The position numbers and the translations under genes were made by a program. Shown here piece by piece: positions 1 through 19,021 of a DNA stretch of 64,000 nt (its first letter is position 1; every line of letters starts with the position of its first letter). Origin of the DNA: Halomonas beimenensis (GTDB lineage: Bacteria; Pseudomonadota; Gammaproteobacteria; Pseudomonadales; Halomonadaceae); the NCBI RefSeq assembly GCF_002549795.1, contig NZ_CP021435.1:3348001-3412000 (forward strand), written 5' to 3'. Below the pieces are notes generated by a model. That model ran no database searches, was not told the DNA's origin, and saw only the letters and a program-made list of their open reading frames with translations.

Positions 1-322
1 CGGCCACGCCGCTGATGGCCACGGCCAGGTCGGCACCACTGTCGCGGCAGGCGCCGGTCACCATGGCCTCCACCACCCCGCGACTGACCGCGCCGTGCTC
101 GGCGATCAGCGCCTCGGGTACCCCCAGCAGGCGCGTCTTGGCCTCATTGGCGTAGGTGACGTAGCCGGTCCCGAAGTAGTCCGAGCTGCCGGCGACCTCG
201 GTGATGGCGCTGGCCACCCCGCCGCCGGTGCAGGACTCGGCGGCGGTCACGGTGACGCCCCGGGCCCGGCATCGCTCGCCGAGCGTCTCGGCGAGGCGAT
301 AGGTTTCGGGCGATACGGACAT
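1..322 (-). CDS. cinA: CinA C-terminal-type nicotinamide-nucleotide amidohydrolase, N-terminal part (runs off window)
   Basis: Partial gene: the first 107 codons are present and the 3' end lies left of the window. The reading frame starts at the ATG whose complement is at 320-322. It shows the conserved segment AESCTGG at residues 28-34 and a following YVTYANEAK segment, both typical of the CinA C-terminal domain that deamidates nicotinamide mononucleotide in pyridine-nucleotide salvage. Because these motifs come right after the start, this is the short single-domain (PncC-like) form rather than a long two-domain CinA. It is divergent from mutS; in many relatives it precedes recA, which would lie beyond the edge. 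Confidence 0.88.
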   Translation of the reverse strand, partial: MSVSPETYRLAETLGERCRARGVTVTAAESCTGGGVASAITEVAGSSDYFGTGYVTYANEAKTRLLGVPEALIAEHGAVSRGVVEAMVTGACRDSGADLAVAISGVA

Positions 323-589
323 CGGCTTCCCTCCAAGTTCTCGCATCCAAGCGATCGCCGCACAGCATGATGCGCGGGCACCGGGGACAGGTCGTAGAGG
401 AAAGGCGGTAGACCTGTCGACGGATCAGCCCGCGCTAACACCGTCAGCGGCCCTGAGGATATCTCGACGACCCTGACGCCGGCCGTCCTTGGGCGTAGAA
501 TACTGGCTTTGTCCGCGATATGCATGGCGTGCAAGACGCCATCCCGAGTCCTCGTTCTTCACCGTCATCCCAGCCAGTCAAGGAAGCCC

Positions 590-3169
590 ATGTCACAGGC
601 CAGCGCCAAGCAGCATACGCCGATGATGGCCCAGTACCTGAAGATCAAGCGCGAGCACCCCGAGGTGCTGCTCTTCTACCGCATGGGAGACTTCTACGAG
701 CTGTTCTTCGAAGACGCCAAGCGCGCCGCGGCCCTGCTCGACATCACCCTGACCCAGCGGGGACAGTCGGCGGGCCAGCCGATCCCCATGGCCGGGGTGC
801 CCTATCACAGCGCCGAGGGCTACCTGGCCCGCCTGGTCGCCGCCGGCGAGTCGGTGGCCATCTGCGAGCAGATGGGCGATCCGGCCGCCGCCAAGGGGCC
901 GGTGGAGCGCAAGGTGGTGCGCATCGTCACCCCCGGCACCCTCTACGACGAGGCCCTGCTCGACGCCCGCCGCGACAACCTCCTGGTCGCCCTGCATCCG
1001 GCCGGGGAGCGCTGGGGCCTGGCCTGGCTGGAGTTGTCCAGCGGCCGCTTCAGCGTGCTCGAGGTGGAAGGCGAGAGCGAGGCCCTGGCCGAGCTGACCC
1101 GCCTCGATCCGGCGGAACTGCTGATCCCCGACAGCCTCGCCCTGCCCCCGGCCCTGGCGGAGCGTCGCGGCCTGCGCCGCCAGAGCGACTGGCTGTTCGA
1201 CCTGGAGTCGGCCACCCGCACCCTGTGCGATCAGTTCGCCGTCGCCGACCTGCGAGGCTTCGGCTGCGCCCACCTGGAGGCGGCCATCACGGCCGCCGGG
1301 GTGCTGGTCGACTACGCCAGGGACACCCAGCGCTCGCGCCTGCCCCACGTGACCGCCATCGGCGTGGAGAATCGCGACGACGCCGTGGTGATCGACGCCG
1401 CCAGCCGGCGTAACCTGGAGATTGACGTCAACCTGGGCGGCGGCGTCGACAACACCCTGGCCAGCGTGCTCGACACCGCGGCCACTGCCATGGGCTCGCG
1501 GCTGCTCAAGCGCTGGCTCAATCGCCCGCTGCGCGACCGCGACCGGGTCGGCGCCCGCCAGGCCGCCGTGGCCGCCCTGCTCGACCGCGACGGCTTCGAG
1601 CCGCTGCGGGAGACGCTCAAGGCCATCGGCGACGTGGAACGCATCCTCGCCCGGGTGGCGTTGTACAGCGCGCGTCCCCGGGACCTGGCCCGGCTGCGGG
1701 ATGCCCTGGCCGCCCTGCCCGACCTCGAGGCCGAACTGGCCGGCTTTGATGACGGCACCGCCCTGGACGAGCTCAAGCGCCATATCCGCCCCTACCCCGT
1801 CCTCGCCGACACCCTGGACCGGGCGCTGGTGGAGAACCCGCCGGTGGTGATCCGTGACGGCGGAGTGATCGCCGAGGGCTTCGATGCCGAGCTCGACGAG
1901 CACCGCGGCCTGGCCGAGCATGCCGGCGACTACCTGGTGCGACTGGAGGCCCGGGAGCGCGAACGCACCGGCCTGCCCGGCCTCAAGGTCGGCTACAACC
2001 GGGTCCACGGCTACTACATCGAGATTCCCCGCGCCCAGGCCCGGGAGGCCCCGGCAGACTACATCCGCCGCCAGACCCTCAAGAACGCCGAGCGCTTCAT
2101 CATCCCCGAGCTCAAGGAGTTCGAGGACAAGGCGCTGTCGGCCAAGTCCCGTGCCCTGGCCCGGGAGAAGCTGCTCTACGAGAGCCTGCTCGACGATCTC
2201 AATGCCGAGCTCGCGCCCCTGCAGGCGACCGGTCGGGCGCTGGCCGCCCTGGACGTGCTGGCCGCGCTCGCCGAGCGCGCCCGGGCGCTGGACTTCGTGC
2301 GACCGGCGCTGGCCGAGTCACCCGGGATCGCCATCCGTGGCGGCCGCCACCCGGTGGTCGAGCGGGTCAGCGAGGCGCCCTTCGTGCCCAACGACCTGGT
2401 CATGGACGACGAGCGGCGCATGCTGGTGATCACCGGGCCCAACATGGGGGGCAAGTCCACCTACATGCGTCAGGCGGCGCTGATCACCCTGCTCGCCCAT
2501 ACCGGCAGCTTCGTCCCCGCGGACGCCGCCACCATCGGCCCGGTGGATCGGATCTTCACGCGTATCGGCTCCTCGGACGACCTGGCGGGCGGACGCTCCA
2601 CCTTCATGGTGGAGATGACCGAGACCGCCAACATCCTGCACAACGCCACCGATCACAGCCTGGTGCTGATGGACGAGATCGGCCGCGGCACCAGCACCTT
2701 CGACGGCCTCTCGCTGGCCTGGGCCAGCGCCGAGCACCTGACCCGCACCCGCGCCTTCACGCTGTTCGCCACCCATTACTTCGAGATGACCGCCCTGGCC
2801 GAGCAGGCCCCGGGGGTGGCCAACGTCCATCTCACGGCGGCGGAGCACAAGGACGGCATCGTCTTCATGCATCGGGTGGAGGATGGCCCGGCCAGTCAGA
2901 GCTATGGTCTCCAGGTAGCCCAGCTCGCCGGCGTGCCCCAGGGAGTGATCGCCCGGGCCCGGGAAAAGCTCGCCACCCTGGAGCAGCAGGAGATCGATCA
3001 GGGACAGCGCCCCGTCTCCGCCGAACTCGACGGGGCGACGCCTCAGCAGGCCGATCTCTTCGCCAGCGCCCCGCATCCGGTGGTGGAGAGCCTGTCGGGA
3101 CTGCGGCTGGACGAGGTCACGCCGCGTCAGGCGCTGGAATGGCTGTACCGCTGGCAGGAGAGCCTGTAA
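590..3169 (+). CDS. mutS: DNA mismatch repair protein MutS
   Basis: 860 residues, close to the usual MutS length. The protein recognises base mismatches and, with MutL, starts strand-directed repair. The mismatch-wedging FYE motif lies at residues 35-37 (context GDFYELF). The ABC ATPase core has the Walker A loop GPNMGGKST at 616-624, followed by the signature region [13 protein letters not shown] and the Walker B stretch [14 protein letters not shown] chose the ATG at 590 because AAGGA lies 5 nt upstream and the family starts with a short tail before the FYE motif; an upstream in-frame ATG at 509 would add 27 unlikely residues. It is followed by fdxA, the same order as in Pseudomonas. Confidence 0.97.
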   Translation: MSQASAKQHTPMMAQYLKIKREHPEVLLFYRMGDFYELFFEDAKRAAALLDITLTQRGQSAGQPIPMAGVPYHSAEGYLARLVAAGESVAICEQMGDPAAAKGPVERKVVRIVTPGTLYDEALLDARRDNLLVALHPAGERWGLAWLELSSGRFSVLEVEGESEALAELTRLDPAELLIPDSLALPPALAERRGLRRQSDWLFDLESATRTLCDQFAVADLRGFGCAHLEAAITAAGVLVDYARDTQRSRLPHVTAIGVENRDDAVVIDAASRRNLEIDVNLGGGVDNTLASVLDTAATAMGSRLLKRWLNRPLRDRDRVGARQAAVAALLDRDGFEPLRETLKAIGDVERILARVALYSARPRDLARLRDALAALPDLEAELAGFDDGTALDELKRHIRPYPVLADTLDRALVENPPVVIRDGGVIAEGFDAELDEHRGLAEHAGDYLVRLEARERERTGLPGLKVGYNRVHGYYIEIPRAQAREAPADYIRRQTLKNAERFIIPELKEFEDKALSAKSRALAREKLLYESLLDDLNAELAPLQATGRALAALDVLAALAERARALDFVRPALAESPGIAIRGGRHPVVERVSEAPFVPNDLVMDDERRMLVITGPNMGGKSTYMRQAALITLLAHTGSFVPADAATIGPVDRIFTRIGSSDDLAGGRSTFMVEMTETANILHNATDHSLVLMDEIGRGTSTFDGLSLAWASAEHLTRTRAFTLFATHYFEMTALAEQAPGVANVHLTAAEHKDGIVFMHRVEDGPASQSYGLQVAQLAGVPQGVIARAREKLATLEQQEIDQGQRPVSAELDGATPQQADLFASAPHPVVESLSGLRLDEVTPRQALEWLYRWQESL

Positions 3170-3229
3170 GGGCGCGGCTTGCGGGAGACACGGCGGGCCG
3201 ACTAGAATGGTCCGACAAAGTTCCACATA

Positions 3230-3253
3230 TTATAAAAGCAACAGTTTTTATAA
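3230..3253. promoter_or_regulatory. AT-rich inverted repeat in the mutS-fdxA gap
   Basis: TTATAAAA at 3230-3237 and TTTTATAA at 3246-3253 form a perfect 8-bp inverted repeat with an 8-nt spacer, in an otherwise GC-rich context. It lies 64 bp before the fdxA start and contains TATTAT-like -10 sequences, so it is probably part of the fdxA promoter or an operator there. No specific regulator is recognised. Confidence 0.35.
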
Positions 3254-3316
3254 CCTAATTTAACATTCAGACCGATCGGCCGCGGCGCGCCCCGGCCCCG
3301 AGGAAGGGAGACTGGC

Positions 3317-3640
3317 ATGACATTCGTCGTCACCGAAAACTGCATCAAGTGCAAGTACACCGACTGTGTCGAGGTCTGCCCGGTGGACTGCTTCTACGAA
3401 GGCCCCAATTTCCTGGTGATCCACCCCGACGAGTGCATCGATTGCGCCCTTTGCGAGCCCGAGTGCCCGGCCGAGGCGATCTACTCCGAGGACGAGCTTC
3501 CCGAAGGCCAGGAGCAGTTCATCGAGATCAATGCCGAGCTGGCGGAGGTATGGCCGAACATCACCGAGAAGCAGGATCCGCCGGCCGACGCCGAGGAGTG
3601 GGACGGCAAGCCGGGCAAGCTGGAGCACCTGGAGCGCTGA
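3317..3640 (+). CDS. fdxA: 7Fe ferredoxin FdxA ([3Fe-4S][4Fe-4S])
   Basis: A 107-residue acidic ferredoxin and cytosolic low-potential electron carrier. The cysteine pattern is that of the Azotobacter FdI/FdxA type: Cys9, Cys17 and Cys50 fit the 3Fe-4S cluster, and Cys21, Cys40, Cys43 and Cys46 the 4Fe-4S cluster; Cys12 and Cys25 are extra. The C-terminal extension after residue 52 is usual for the family. A GAAGGGAG Shine-Dalgarno precedes the ATG. Its position between mutS and a converging RsmZ-type sRNA matches Pseudomonas, where fdxA and rsmZ also converge. A strong hairpin follows the gene at 3675. Confidence 0.96.
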   Translation: MTFVVTENCIKCKYTDCVEVCPVDCFYEGPNFLVIHPDECIDCALCEPECPAEAIYSEDELPEGQEQFIEINAELAEVWPNITEKQDPPADAEEWDGKPGKLEHLER

Positions 3641-3674
3641 GGCCGACCGCCGCTTCGCCGTCGGCCACGCAGAC

Positions 3675-3717
3675 ACGACGACGCCGAATGTCTCCCGACA
3701 TTCGGCGTCGTCGTTTG
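3675..3717 (+). terminator. Rho-independent terminator of fdxA
   Basis: ACGACGACGCCGAATGT (3675-3691) pairs perfectly over 17 bp with 3698-3714, leaving a 6-nt loop. It is followed by only a short T stretch (TCGTTTG), but the stem is very stable and lies 35 bp after the fdxA stop. Confidence 0.8.
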
Positions 3718-3744
3718 CACTGCGGTAGAAGGAGAACACCGGGC

Positions 3745-3771
3745 AAAAAAGGGCGGCCGTGCTGGCCGCCC
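3745..3771 (-). terminator. Rho-independent terminator of the RsmZ-like sRNA
   Basis: On the minus strand an 8-bp GC stem (GGGCGGCC/GGCCGCCC, 3764-3771 with 3751-3758, 5-nt loop) is followed immediately by six T residues (3750-3745). The T-run is on the minus-strand side only, so it ends leftward transcription. No protein gene lies between it and the eno terminator at 4024-4056, which is why a separate non-coding transcript is needed to explain it. Confidence 0.85.
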
Positions 3772-3916
3772 GCTCCTAGCCGTCCTTGAGCGGCTCCCTC
3801 CGCTCGAGCTCCTTGAGTGATTTCCCTGCCCGGAAGCGGCGTCCTGCTGCACCGGGCTCACTCGAGACTGCATCCCGTGGCATCCTGCCGGGAGAGTTCC
3901 TCTCTCCCTTGTCCCG
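3745..3916 (-). ncRNA. rsmZ: RsmZ/CsrB-type sRNA that titrates CsrA/RsmA (predicted)
   Basis: About 172 nt from the predicted start near 3916 to the end of the T-run. The minus strand holds 12 GGA triplets, the core CsrA/RsmA binding motif. Several are displayed in hairpin loops: stem 3890-3896/3902-3908 (7 bp) with loop AGGAA, stem 3879-3882/3886-3889 with loop GGA, and stem 3788-3793/3800-3805 (6 bp) with loop AGGGAG. It has its own promoter (3923-3950), terminator (3745-3771) and a GacA-type upstream palindrome (4092-4109). In Pseudomonas rsmZ also lies next to fdxA and is transcribed towards it. Such RNAs sequester RsmA/CsrA and so relieve translational repression of motility, storage and secretion genes. 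The symbol is assigned by family and synteny; the transcript itself is inferred. Confidence 0.87.
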
Positions 3917-3922
3917 GTATCC

Positions 3923-3950
3923 ATTCTGGCAGCCTCGCGCGACTTCTCAA
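3923..3950 (-). promoter_or_regulatory. Sigma-70 type promoter of the RsmZ-like sRNA
   Basis: On the minus strand: -35 TTGAGA (3950-3945), 16-bp spacer, -10 CAGAAT (3928-3923), giving a start near 3916. The start sits about 184 bp downstream of the centre of the palindrome at 4092-4109, the spacing known for Gac-controlled sRNA genes. Confidence 0.6.
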
Positions 3951-4023
3951 CCACCCCCGGGTCGCCCCGCGCTCCCGCCACAGGGCAACGCACCCCAAGA
4001 AAATACCTAAAAATCATACAGTT

Positions 4024-4056
4024 AAAAAAATGCCGACACCCCATGGGCGCCGGCAT
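4024..4056 (-). terminator. Rho-independent terminator of eno
   Basis: On the minus strand ATGCCG...CGGCAT arms (4056-4051 with 4035-4030) continue inward through two positions that are A-C mismatches on the plus strand but G-U pairs in the leftward RNA. The stem is followed by TTTTTTT (4030-4024). This orientation-specific pairing shows it works for leftward transcripts, that is, for eno 67 bp upstream. Confidence 0.85.
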
Positions 4057-4091
4057 CGTCGACCGAAATGTCACACATCTCGCCGCCGTCT

Positions 4092-4109
4092 TGTAGGCGA
4101 TCTCCTACA
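4092..4109. promoter_or_regulatory. GacA/UvrY-type upstream activating palindrome
   Basis: TGTAGGCGATCTCCTACA is a perfect 6-bp inverted repeat (TGTAGG/CCTACA) with a 6-nt spacer containing central AT. It matches the known Gac upstream activating sequence TGTAAG-N6-CTTACA except for two complementary changes that keep the palindrome. It lies just after the eno stop (4123) and about 184 bp upstream of the sRNA start. Confidence 0.72.
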
Positions 4110-4122
4110 TGACCTCGGCGGT

Positions 4123-5430
<1,308 letters not shown>

Positions 5431-5509
5431 TCAGTCAGTCAGCGTTGATTGAGTCAATGGGAAACCGCATTTCTCTCTCGACTTGCAGGAGCAGCCCGGG
5501 CAATCGGCC

Positions 5510-14285
<8,776 letters not shown>

Positions 14286-14402
14286 GGGCGTGCCTCAGGT
14301 TTAAAGGGTTGTCTTCGCAGATGATTGTGATATGTTTATATGTTTTTCTTTTTTCACGATGCCCGTTTCGAGGCATCGAGACTGCGCGGCAAAAGGTTTC
14401 AC

Positions 14403-14431
14403 AGAATAGCCAGCGCCCCCCGCTCCTGCAA
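14403..14431 (-). promoter_or_regulatory. Possible gltBD promoter
   Basis: On the minus strand TTGCAG (14431-14426), a 17-bp spacer and TATTCT (14408-14403). The -35 match is weak (3/6), the -10 moderate (4/6). The resulting leader carries a 7-bp hairpin CGATGCC/GGCATCG near 14358-14379 followed by A residues, so not a terminator in this direction. Confidence 0.35.
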
Positions 14432-14658
14432 TGCCTCGCCCCCGAGACCGCCCCAAAAACCATTGCCAAATCCGCCACTTGGCGAATCATTCAATAAAAA
14501 AACCGCCACAACTCAACGGCTTGCAACAGCCCCTCCTTACCGCGCCCGCCCAGCAAGCGCGGCCTAGACTTTAGTCGCAACTCGCCCTTACACCCCATAC
14601 CGATGCTGCATATGGCATGCGAATTCCAGAATTCTTGACACTCCCTGCCCTCGTCGCG

Positions 14659-14669
14659 CCCCCCCCCCC
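14659..14669 (+). repeat. Homopolymer run of 11 C
   Basis: C11 between the aroB terminator and the gltB promoter region. No gene was seen in 14286-14702. Runs this long are prone to slippage and to sequencing error; there is no open frame for it to switch on or off. Confidence 0.9.
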
Positions 14670-14702
14670 GCGACGGGCGGACACGCCGACGCCCGCGACA
14701 AA

Positions 14703-14733
14703 CGACGACGCCCGCTGCGGGCAGCGGGCGTCG
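14703..14733 (-). terminator. Terminator downstream of aroB
   Basis: CGACGCCCGCTGC (14706-14718) and its complement at 14721-14733 form a very stable hairpin; in the leftward direction it is followed by TCGTCGTTTG. It lies 28 bp past the aroB stop and ends the pilMNOPQ-aroK-aroB run. The T-tract is short. Confidence 0.65.
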
Positions 14734-14760
14734 GCTTCGGGCACGATGATCGGGCGAGGA

Positions 14761-15867
14761 TCAACGTCGGGGGAAATCCTCCAGCAGGCGCGACAGGATC
14801 TCCGGGGGCGTCTCGTCATGGATGCAGGCCTTGCCCAGGCCCTCGAGCAGGATCAGTCTCAGTCGATCGTCGAGGTTCTTCTTGTCCAGCCGCATGATGG
14901 CCAGGAAGTCCTCGCCGGTCATGTCGGCCGGCGCCGCCAGGGGCAAGGCGGCGGCCTCCAGGGTCGCCCGGGTGCGCGCCACGTCCGCCTCGTCGAGCCA
15001 GCCCAGGCGACGCGACAGCTCGGCGGCCATCAACATGCCGGTGCCCACGGCCTCCCCGTGCAGCCAGCGCCCATAGCCCTGATGCGTCTCGATGGCATGG
15101 CCGAAGGTATGCCCCAGGTTGAGCAGCGCCCGCACGCCCTGCTCGGTCTCGTCCTCGGCGACGATCTCGGCCTTGAGGCTGCAGCTGCGCTCGATGGCCC
15201 GCGCCAGGGCGGCCGGCTCGAGCCCGCGCAGGTCCGCCATGCGGGCCTCCAGCCAGGCGAGGAAGCCCTCGTCCCGGATCAGGCCGTACTTGATCACCTC
15301 GGCCAGGCCGGCGGAGAGCTCCCGGGACGGCAGCGTGGACAGGGTGTCGGTGTCGATCAGCACGGCACGAGGCTGCCAGAAGGCGCCGATCATGTTCTTG
15401 CCGCGGGGATGGTTGACCCCGGTCTTGCCGCCCACCGAGGAATCCACCTGGGACAGCAGGGTGGTCGGCACCTGCACGAAGGCCACCCCCCGCTGGTAGC
15501 AGGCGGCGGCGAAGCCCACCATGTCGCCGATCACCCCGCCGCCGAGGCCCACCAGGGTGCAGCGGCGGTTGAAACCGGCCTCCAGCAGGGCATCCCAGAT
15601 CCGCTCGACGCTCTCCAGCGTCTTGGTCGCCTCGCCGTCCGGCAGCACCAGCTCGCGGACCGTCAGGTCATCGGGCAGAGCGGCCTTGAGCCGCTCCAGG
15701 TAAAGCGGCGCCACCGTCTCGTTGGTCACCACCATCACCTGGCGCCCGGCCAGGTGGGGCACCAGCCACCGGGCATCGCCCAGCAGCCCCGGACCGATAT
15801 GAATGGGGTAGCTGCGCTCGCCCAGCGACACCTTCAGGGTGCACAGGACATCATCGGGTCGCGTCAT
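14761..15867 (-). CDS. aroB: 3-dehydroquinate synthase
   Basis: 368 residues. It is the second shikimate-pathway enzyme, converting DAHP to 3-dehydroquinate with NAD+ and a divalent metal. Family motifs are visible: the NAD loop [15 protein letters not shown], the segment [15 protein letters not shown], the metal-binding region [10 protein letters not shown] and LHGEAV. It starts 3 bp after aroK, giving the classical aroK-aroB pair, here downstream of the type IV pilus assembly genes as in Pseudomonas and Escherichia relatives. Confidence 0.97.
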   Translation of the reverse strand: MTRPDDVLCTLKVSLGERSYPIHIGPGLLGDARWLVPHLAGRQVMVVTNETVAPLYLERLKAALPDDLTVRELVLPDGEATKTLESVERIWDALLEAGFNRRCTLVGLGGGVIGDMVGFAAACYQRGVAFVQVPTTLLSQVDSSVGGKTGVNHPRGKNMIGAFWQPRAVLIDTDTLSTLPSRELSAGLAEVIKYGLIRDEGFLAWLEARMADLRGLEPAALARAIERSCSLKAEIVAEDETEQGVRALLNLGHTFGHAIETHQGYGRWLHGEAVGTGMLMAAELSRRLGWLDEADVARTRATLEAAALPLAAPADMTGEDFLAIMRLDKKNLDDRLRLILLEGLGKACIHDETPPEILSRLLEDFPRR

Positions 15868-15870
15868 GGT

Positions 15871-16413
15871 TCAGGCCTTGCATTGGAGGGGATCCACCAG
15901 TCGCTGCACGCGACGCACGATCTCGTTGACCACGGCCTTGGGACCGCGACGATCGGTGCGCACGACGAGGTCGGCGGTGGCTCGGTAGAGGGGGTCTCGC
16001 TCCTCGAACATCCGCTCGAGGACCTGCTCGCGATCGTCACGCTGGAGCAGCGGTCGGTTGCGATCCTTGGCGGTTCGCCGCAGCTGCTGCTCCACGGTGG
16101 TGAACAGGTAGATCACGGTCCCGCTGTCGCGCAGGATCCGGCGGTTCTCCTCGCGCAGCACGGCGCCGCCCCCGGTGGCGATGACCACGCCCTCCCGGGT
16201 GGAGAGCTCGCGGATCATCTGGGTCTCGCGGTCGCGGAAGCCCGCCTCGCCCTCGACATCGAAGATCCAGGGAATATCGGCGCCGCAGCGATCCTCGATC
16301 TCGTGGTCGCTGTCGAGGAAGTCACGCGACAATTCGGCCGCCAGGAGGCGGCCGATGGTGCTCTTCCCGGCCCCCATGGGGCCGATCAGTATCAGGTTGG
16401 GTAGTGCCGGCAT
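15871..16413 (-). CDS. aroK: Shikimate kinase
   Basis: 180 residues. It phosphorylates shikimate at the 3-hydroxyl using ATP. The Walker A loop GPMGAGKST is at residues 11-19, the shikimate-binding DSDHEIE segment follows near residue 34, and the substrate-binding glycine-rich motif ATGGGAV lies near 79-85; the lid region carries RDRNRPLL-like basic residues. Its ATG overlaps the pilQ stop by one base (TGATG), so translation is likely coupled. Confidence 0.96.
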   Translation of the reverse strand: MPALPNLILIGPMGAGKSTIGRLLAAELSRDFLDSDHEIEDRCGADIPWIFDVEGEAGFRDRETQMIRELSTREGVVIATGGGAVLREENRRILRDSGTVIYLFTTVEQQLRRTAKDRNRPLLQRDDREQVLERMFEERDPLYRATADLVVRTDRRGPKAVVNEIVRRVQRLVDPLQCKA

Positions 16414-18434
16414 CAGCGAATCGCCAGGTTGTCATCCAGTATTCGGGGCGTGATGAATACCAGCAACTCTACCTTATCGTTGGTGTCCTCGGTATAGCGG
16501 AAGAGATTCCCCAGCACCGGGAGGTCTCCCAGGAAGGGCGTCTTGAACAGGCTGCGCACCTGCTCGGTGGTCAGGATCCCGCCCAGCACCACCGTCTCGC
16601 CGTCGTCCACCAGCACCTGGGTGGTGATCTCGTTGGTGTCGATGGCGGGCGCCCCGCCGAAGGTCTGATCGGCGACGGTGTCGTTGTTGATCACCAGGTC
16701 CATGATGATGCGATTGTCCGGGGTGATCTGGGGCGTGACCTCCAGCGACAGCACGGCCTCCTTGAACTCGATGTTGGTGGCGCCGCTGGAGGTCGACTCC
16801 TGGTAGGGAATCTCGGTGCCCTGCTTGATCAGCGCGGTGCTCTGGTTGGCGGTGATCACCCGCGGCTGGGAGATGGTCTGGCTCTTGCCCTCGCTCTCCA
16901 GGGCGCGCAGCTCCAGGTCGAGCAGCACGTCCCCCGACAGATAGCCGAAGGCGAAGTTGGTGGTGGGCGACAGCTGGTCCCCCAGATCCACGGTCAAACC
17001 GCCATTGGCCGCCGTCCCGGTCGAGGCGCCCCCCAGGTCGAGCCGGTCGCTGCCACCGCCCGACAGCCCCCAGTTGACCCCCAGCTCCCGGGTGGCACTG
17101 TCCCGGGCGATGACGATGCGCGCCTCGATCTGTACCTGGCGGACCGCCACGTCGAGCCGCTCCAGGGTCCGGAGGATGGCATCGATCTGCTCGGCGGTGT
17201 CCTGCACCAGCAGGGTGTTGGTCCGCGGGTCCACGGCCACCCGGCCGCGCTCGGTGAGCAGGCCGAAGCCGCTCTCGCCGCGCAGCAGCGTCGCCAGGCT
17301 ATCGGCCTTGGCGTACTTCACCTGGATGTACTCGGTCTCCAGGGGGGCGAGGGTCTCGAGCTGTTCCTGGGCCTCGAGTTCCTGGCGCTCGAGCTCGGCC
17401 AGCTCCGCCGCCGGGGCCACCACGATGACGTTGCCCTCCTGCCGGCTGGCCAGGCCATGGCTCTTCAGCACCAGGTCCAGGGCCTGGTCCCAGGGCACGT
17501 CCTCGAGATTGAGGGTCACCCGGCCGGTCACGCTGTCGCTGGCCACCAGGTTGAGGCCGGTGAAATCGGCGATGATCGCCAGCACCGAGCGAACCTCGAT
17601 GTCCTGGAAGTTCAGGGTGATCCGCTCGCCGGTGTAGGGGAACTGCTCGCGGACCCGCTCCTCGCGCTCCTGGGGAGTGACCGGCTGCGCGGAAACGGTC
17701 AGCTGTCGGCCGCTCTGGGTGGACAGCATGGCGAAGTCCCCCTGCCCCTCGATCTCCAGGGTCACGCCGTCTCGGCCGACCCGGGGGGTGATGCGCCGGA
17801 TCGGCGTGCCGAAGTCGGTGACGTCGTAGACCTGATTGAGCGAGGCCGGCAGGGTCACGTCGCTCAGGCGGGCCACGATGTCCGAACGCCCGCTCTCGCT
17901 GACCCGGGCGTCGACGCCGGCCCGGTCGAAGCTCACCACCAGGCGTCCGGCGCCGCCCTCGCCGCGCCGGAAGTCGATATCGGTGACGCTCGCCTGCGCG
18001 CCATGGGACGAGGCGCTCTCGGGGCGGGTCGGGGCGCTCGGCGGGGCCGACGCGACGCCGCCGCCGATGGACAGGCGCAACCGGTCGCCCTGCTGGACGG
18101 TGTCGTAGGGCAGCGGTCCCTCGAGATCGAAGACCAGGCGCGTCCGGGACCCCGCTTCCAGGGCGGTGACCCGCTGCACGCCGCCCAGGCCCAGCTCCTG
18201 GCGACGACGCTCCAGCGCGCTGCGCGTGTCCATCAGGTCGATGGTCAGGCGCGCCGGGTCGTCCAGGCGATAGCCGCGCACCTCGGGAACCGGCCCGTCG
18301 AAGGCCAGGTCCACCTCCAGCTCGCCGCCGCTTCCCTGCCGGAAATCGAGATCGGTCAGCGTCGAGGCCGCCAGGACGGAGGTGGATATCACCAGCATGG
18401 CAAGGCCCGCGAGAGCACGTATCATCGGTTTCAT
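16413..18434 (-). CDS. pilQ: Type IV pilus secretin PilQ
   Basis: 673 residues. It forms the outer-membrane ring through which the type IV pilus (and incoming DNA, in competent species) passes. A signal peptide ([24 protein letters not shown]) is followed by two AMIN domains in the first 270 residues, an STN domain ([24 protein letters not shown]), a secretin short domain, and the secretin core with VPYQES-like and [13 protein letters not shown] segments near the C-terminus. I chose the ATG at 18434 because it begins the signal peptide and has AAGGGA upstream; the frame is open to 18536 but that would overlap pilP. Confidence 0.95.
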   Translation of the reverse strand: MKPMIRALAGLAMLVISTSVLAASTLTDLDFRQGSGGELEVDLAFDGPVPEVRGYRLDDPARLTIDLMDTRSALERRRQELGLGGVQRVTALEAGSRTRLVFDLEGPLPYDTVQQGDRLRLSIGGGVASAPPSAPTRPESASSHGAQASVTDIDFRRGEGGAGRLVVSFDRAGVDARVSESGRSDIVARLSDVTLPASLNQVYDVTDFGTPIRRITPRVGRDGVTLEIEGQGDFAMLSTQSGRQLTVSAQPVTPQEREERVREQFPYTGERITLNFQDIEVRSVLAIIADFTGLNLVASDSVTGRVTLNLEDVPWDQALDLVLKSHGLASRQEGNVIVVAPAAELAELERQELEAQEQLETLAPLETEYIQVKYAKADSLATLLRGESGFGLLTERGRVAVDPRTNTLLVQDTAEQIDAILRTLERLDVAVRQVQIEARIVIARDSATRELGVNWGLSGGGSDRLDLGGASTGTAANGGLTVDLGDQLSPTTNFAFGYLSGDVLLDLELRALESEGKSQTISQPRVITANQSTALIKQGTEIPYQESTSSGATNIEFKEAVLSLEVTPQITPDNRIIMDLVINNDTVADQTFGGAPAIDTNEITTQVLVDDGETVVLGGILTTEQVRSLFKTPFLGDLPVLGNLFRYTEDTNDKVELLVFITPRILDDNLAIR

Positions 18435-18496
18435 GGTTCCCTTCTCCCCTCGCACAGCCATGTCCCCTCGGCGACGGGACACGGCGTTGTCATTGT

Positions 18497-19021
18497 CTAG
18501 CCATCCAGCGACAGCAGGGTGCTGCGCTCGATCCATCCGCCGCGACCGGTGGGCACGATCTCCACCAGCTGCACCGAGGCCTCGGTGATGCCGACGATCC
18601 GGCCGAAGTCCGTGCCCATGCGATCCCCCACCCGCAACCGATGCACGTTGCCGTCCGGCGCCTTGATCAGGGCCGAGGGCTGACCGCCCACGGTCAGGGT
18701 ACCCACCAGATCGAGCTGATCGAGGTTGTAGGCCTCGAGCGGTTCCTTGGGCCGGGTCTGATCCGGCGCCAGGTCGGTATCCCCCACCGGCAGCTCCCGA
18801 CTCTCCGGCAGGCGGGCCTGGAAGGGACTGCGCTGGTCCGCATGGCGGTAGTCCACCGACCGGTAGACGGGCATCGGCGGCAAGGGCTCGAGCGTCAGTT
18901 CGCCCGGGTCGGCCCGCAACTCGGCCAGCTCGCGGTCGAGGCTATCGAGATCGTTGTCGCGGCAGGCGCCGAGCAGCAGCGCCAGGGGCAGCAGGGCCCC
19001 GATACGCAGCCAGTTCCTCAT
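18497..19021 (-). CDS. pilP: Type IV pilus inner-membrane lipoprotein PilP
   Basis: 174 residues. A lipoprotein signal ends in the lipobox LLLGAC, with Cys20 as the acylation site. PilP links the inner-membrane PilMNO platform to PilQ. The C-terminal beta-sandwich carries the expected LVGTL and RLRVGDRMGTDFGRI segments. It overlaps pilO by 4 bp and is 62 bp from pilQ, in the conserved pilMNOPQ order. Confidence 0.95.
   Translation of the reverse strand: MRNWLRIGALLPLALLLGACRDNDLDSLDRELAELRADPGELTLEPLPPMPVYRSVDYRHADQRSPFQARLPESRELPVGDTDLAPDQTRPKEPLEAYNLDQLDLVGTLTVGGQPSALIKAPDGNVHRLRVGDRMGTDFGRIVGITEASVQLVEIVPTGRGGWIERSTLLSLDG

Noticed and set aside
3481..4074. A 197-codon minus-strand ORF overlapping the sRNA region and fdxA
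   Set aside because: It runs antisense through fdxA, has no Shine-Dalgarno or homology, and crosses the sRNA terminator; the non-coding RNA explains the interval better.
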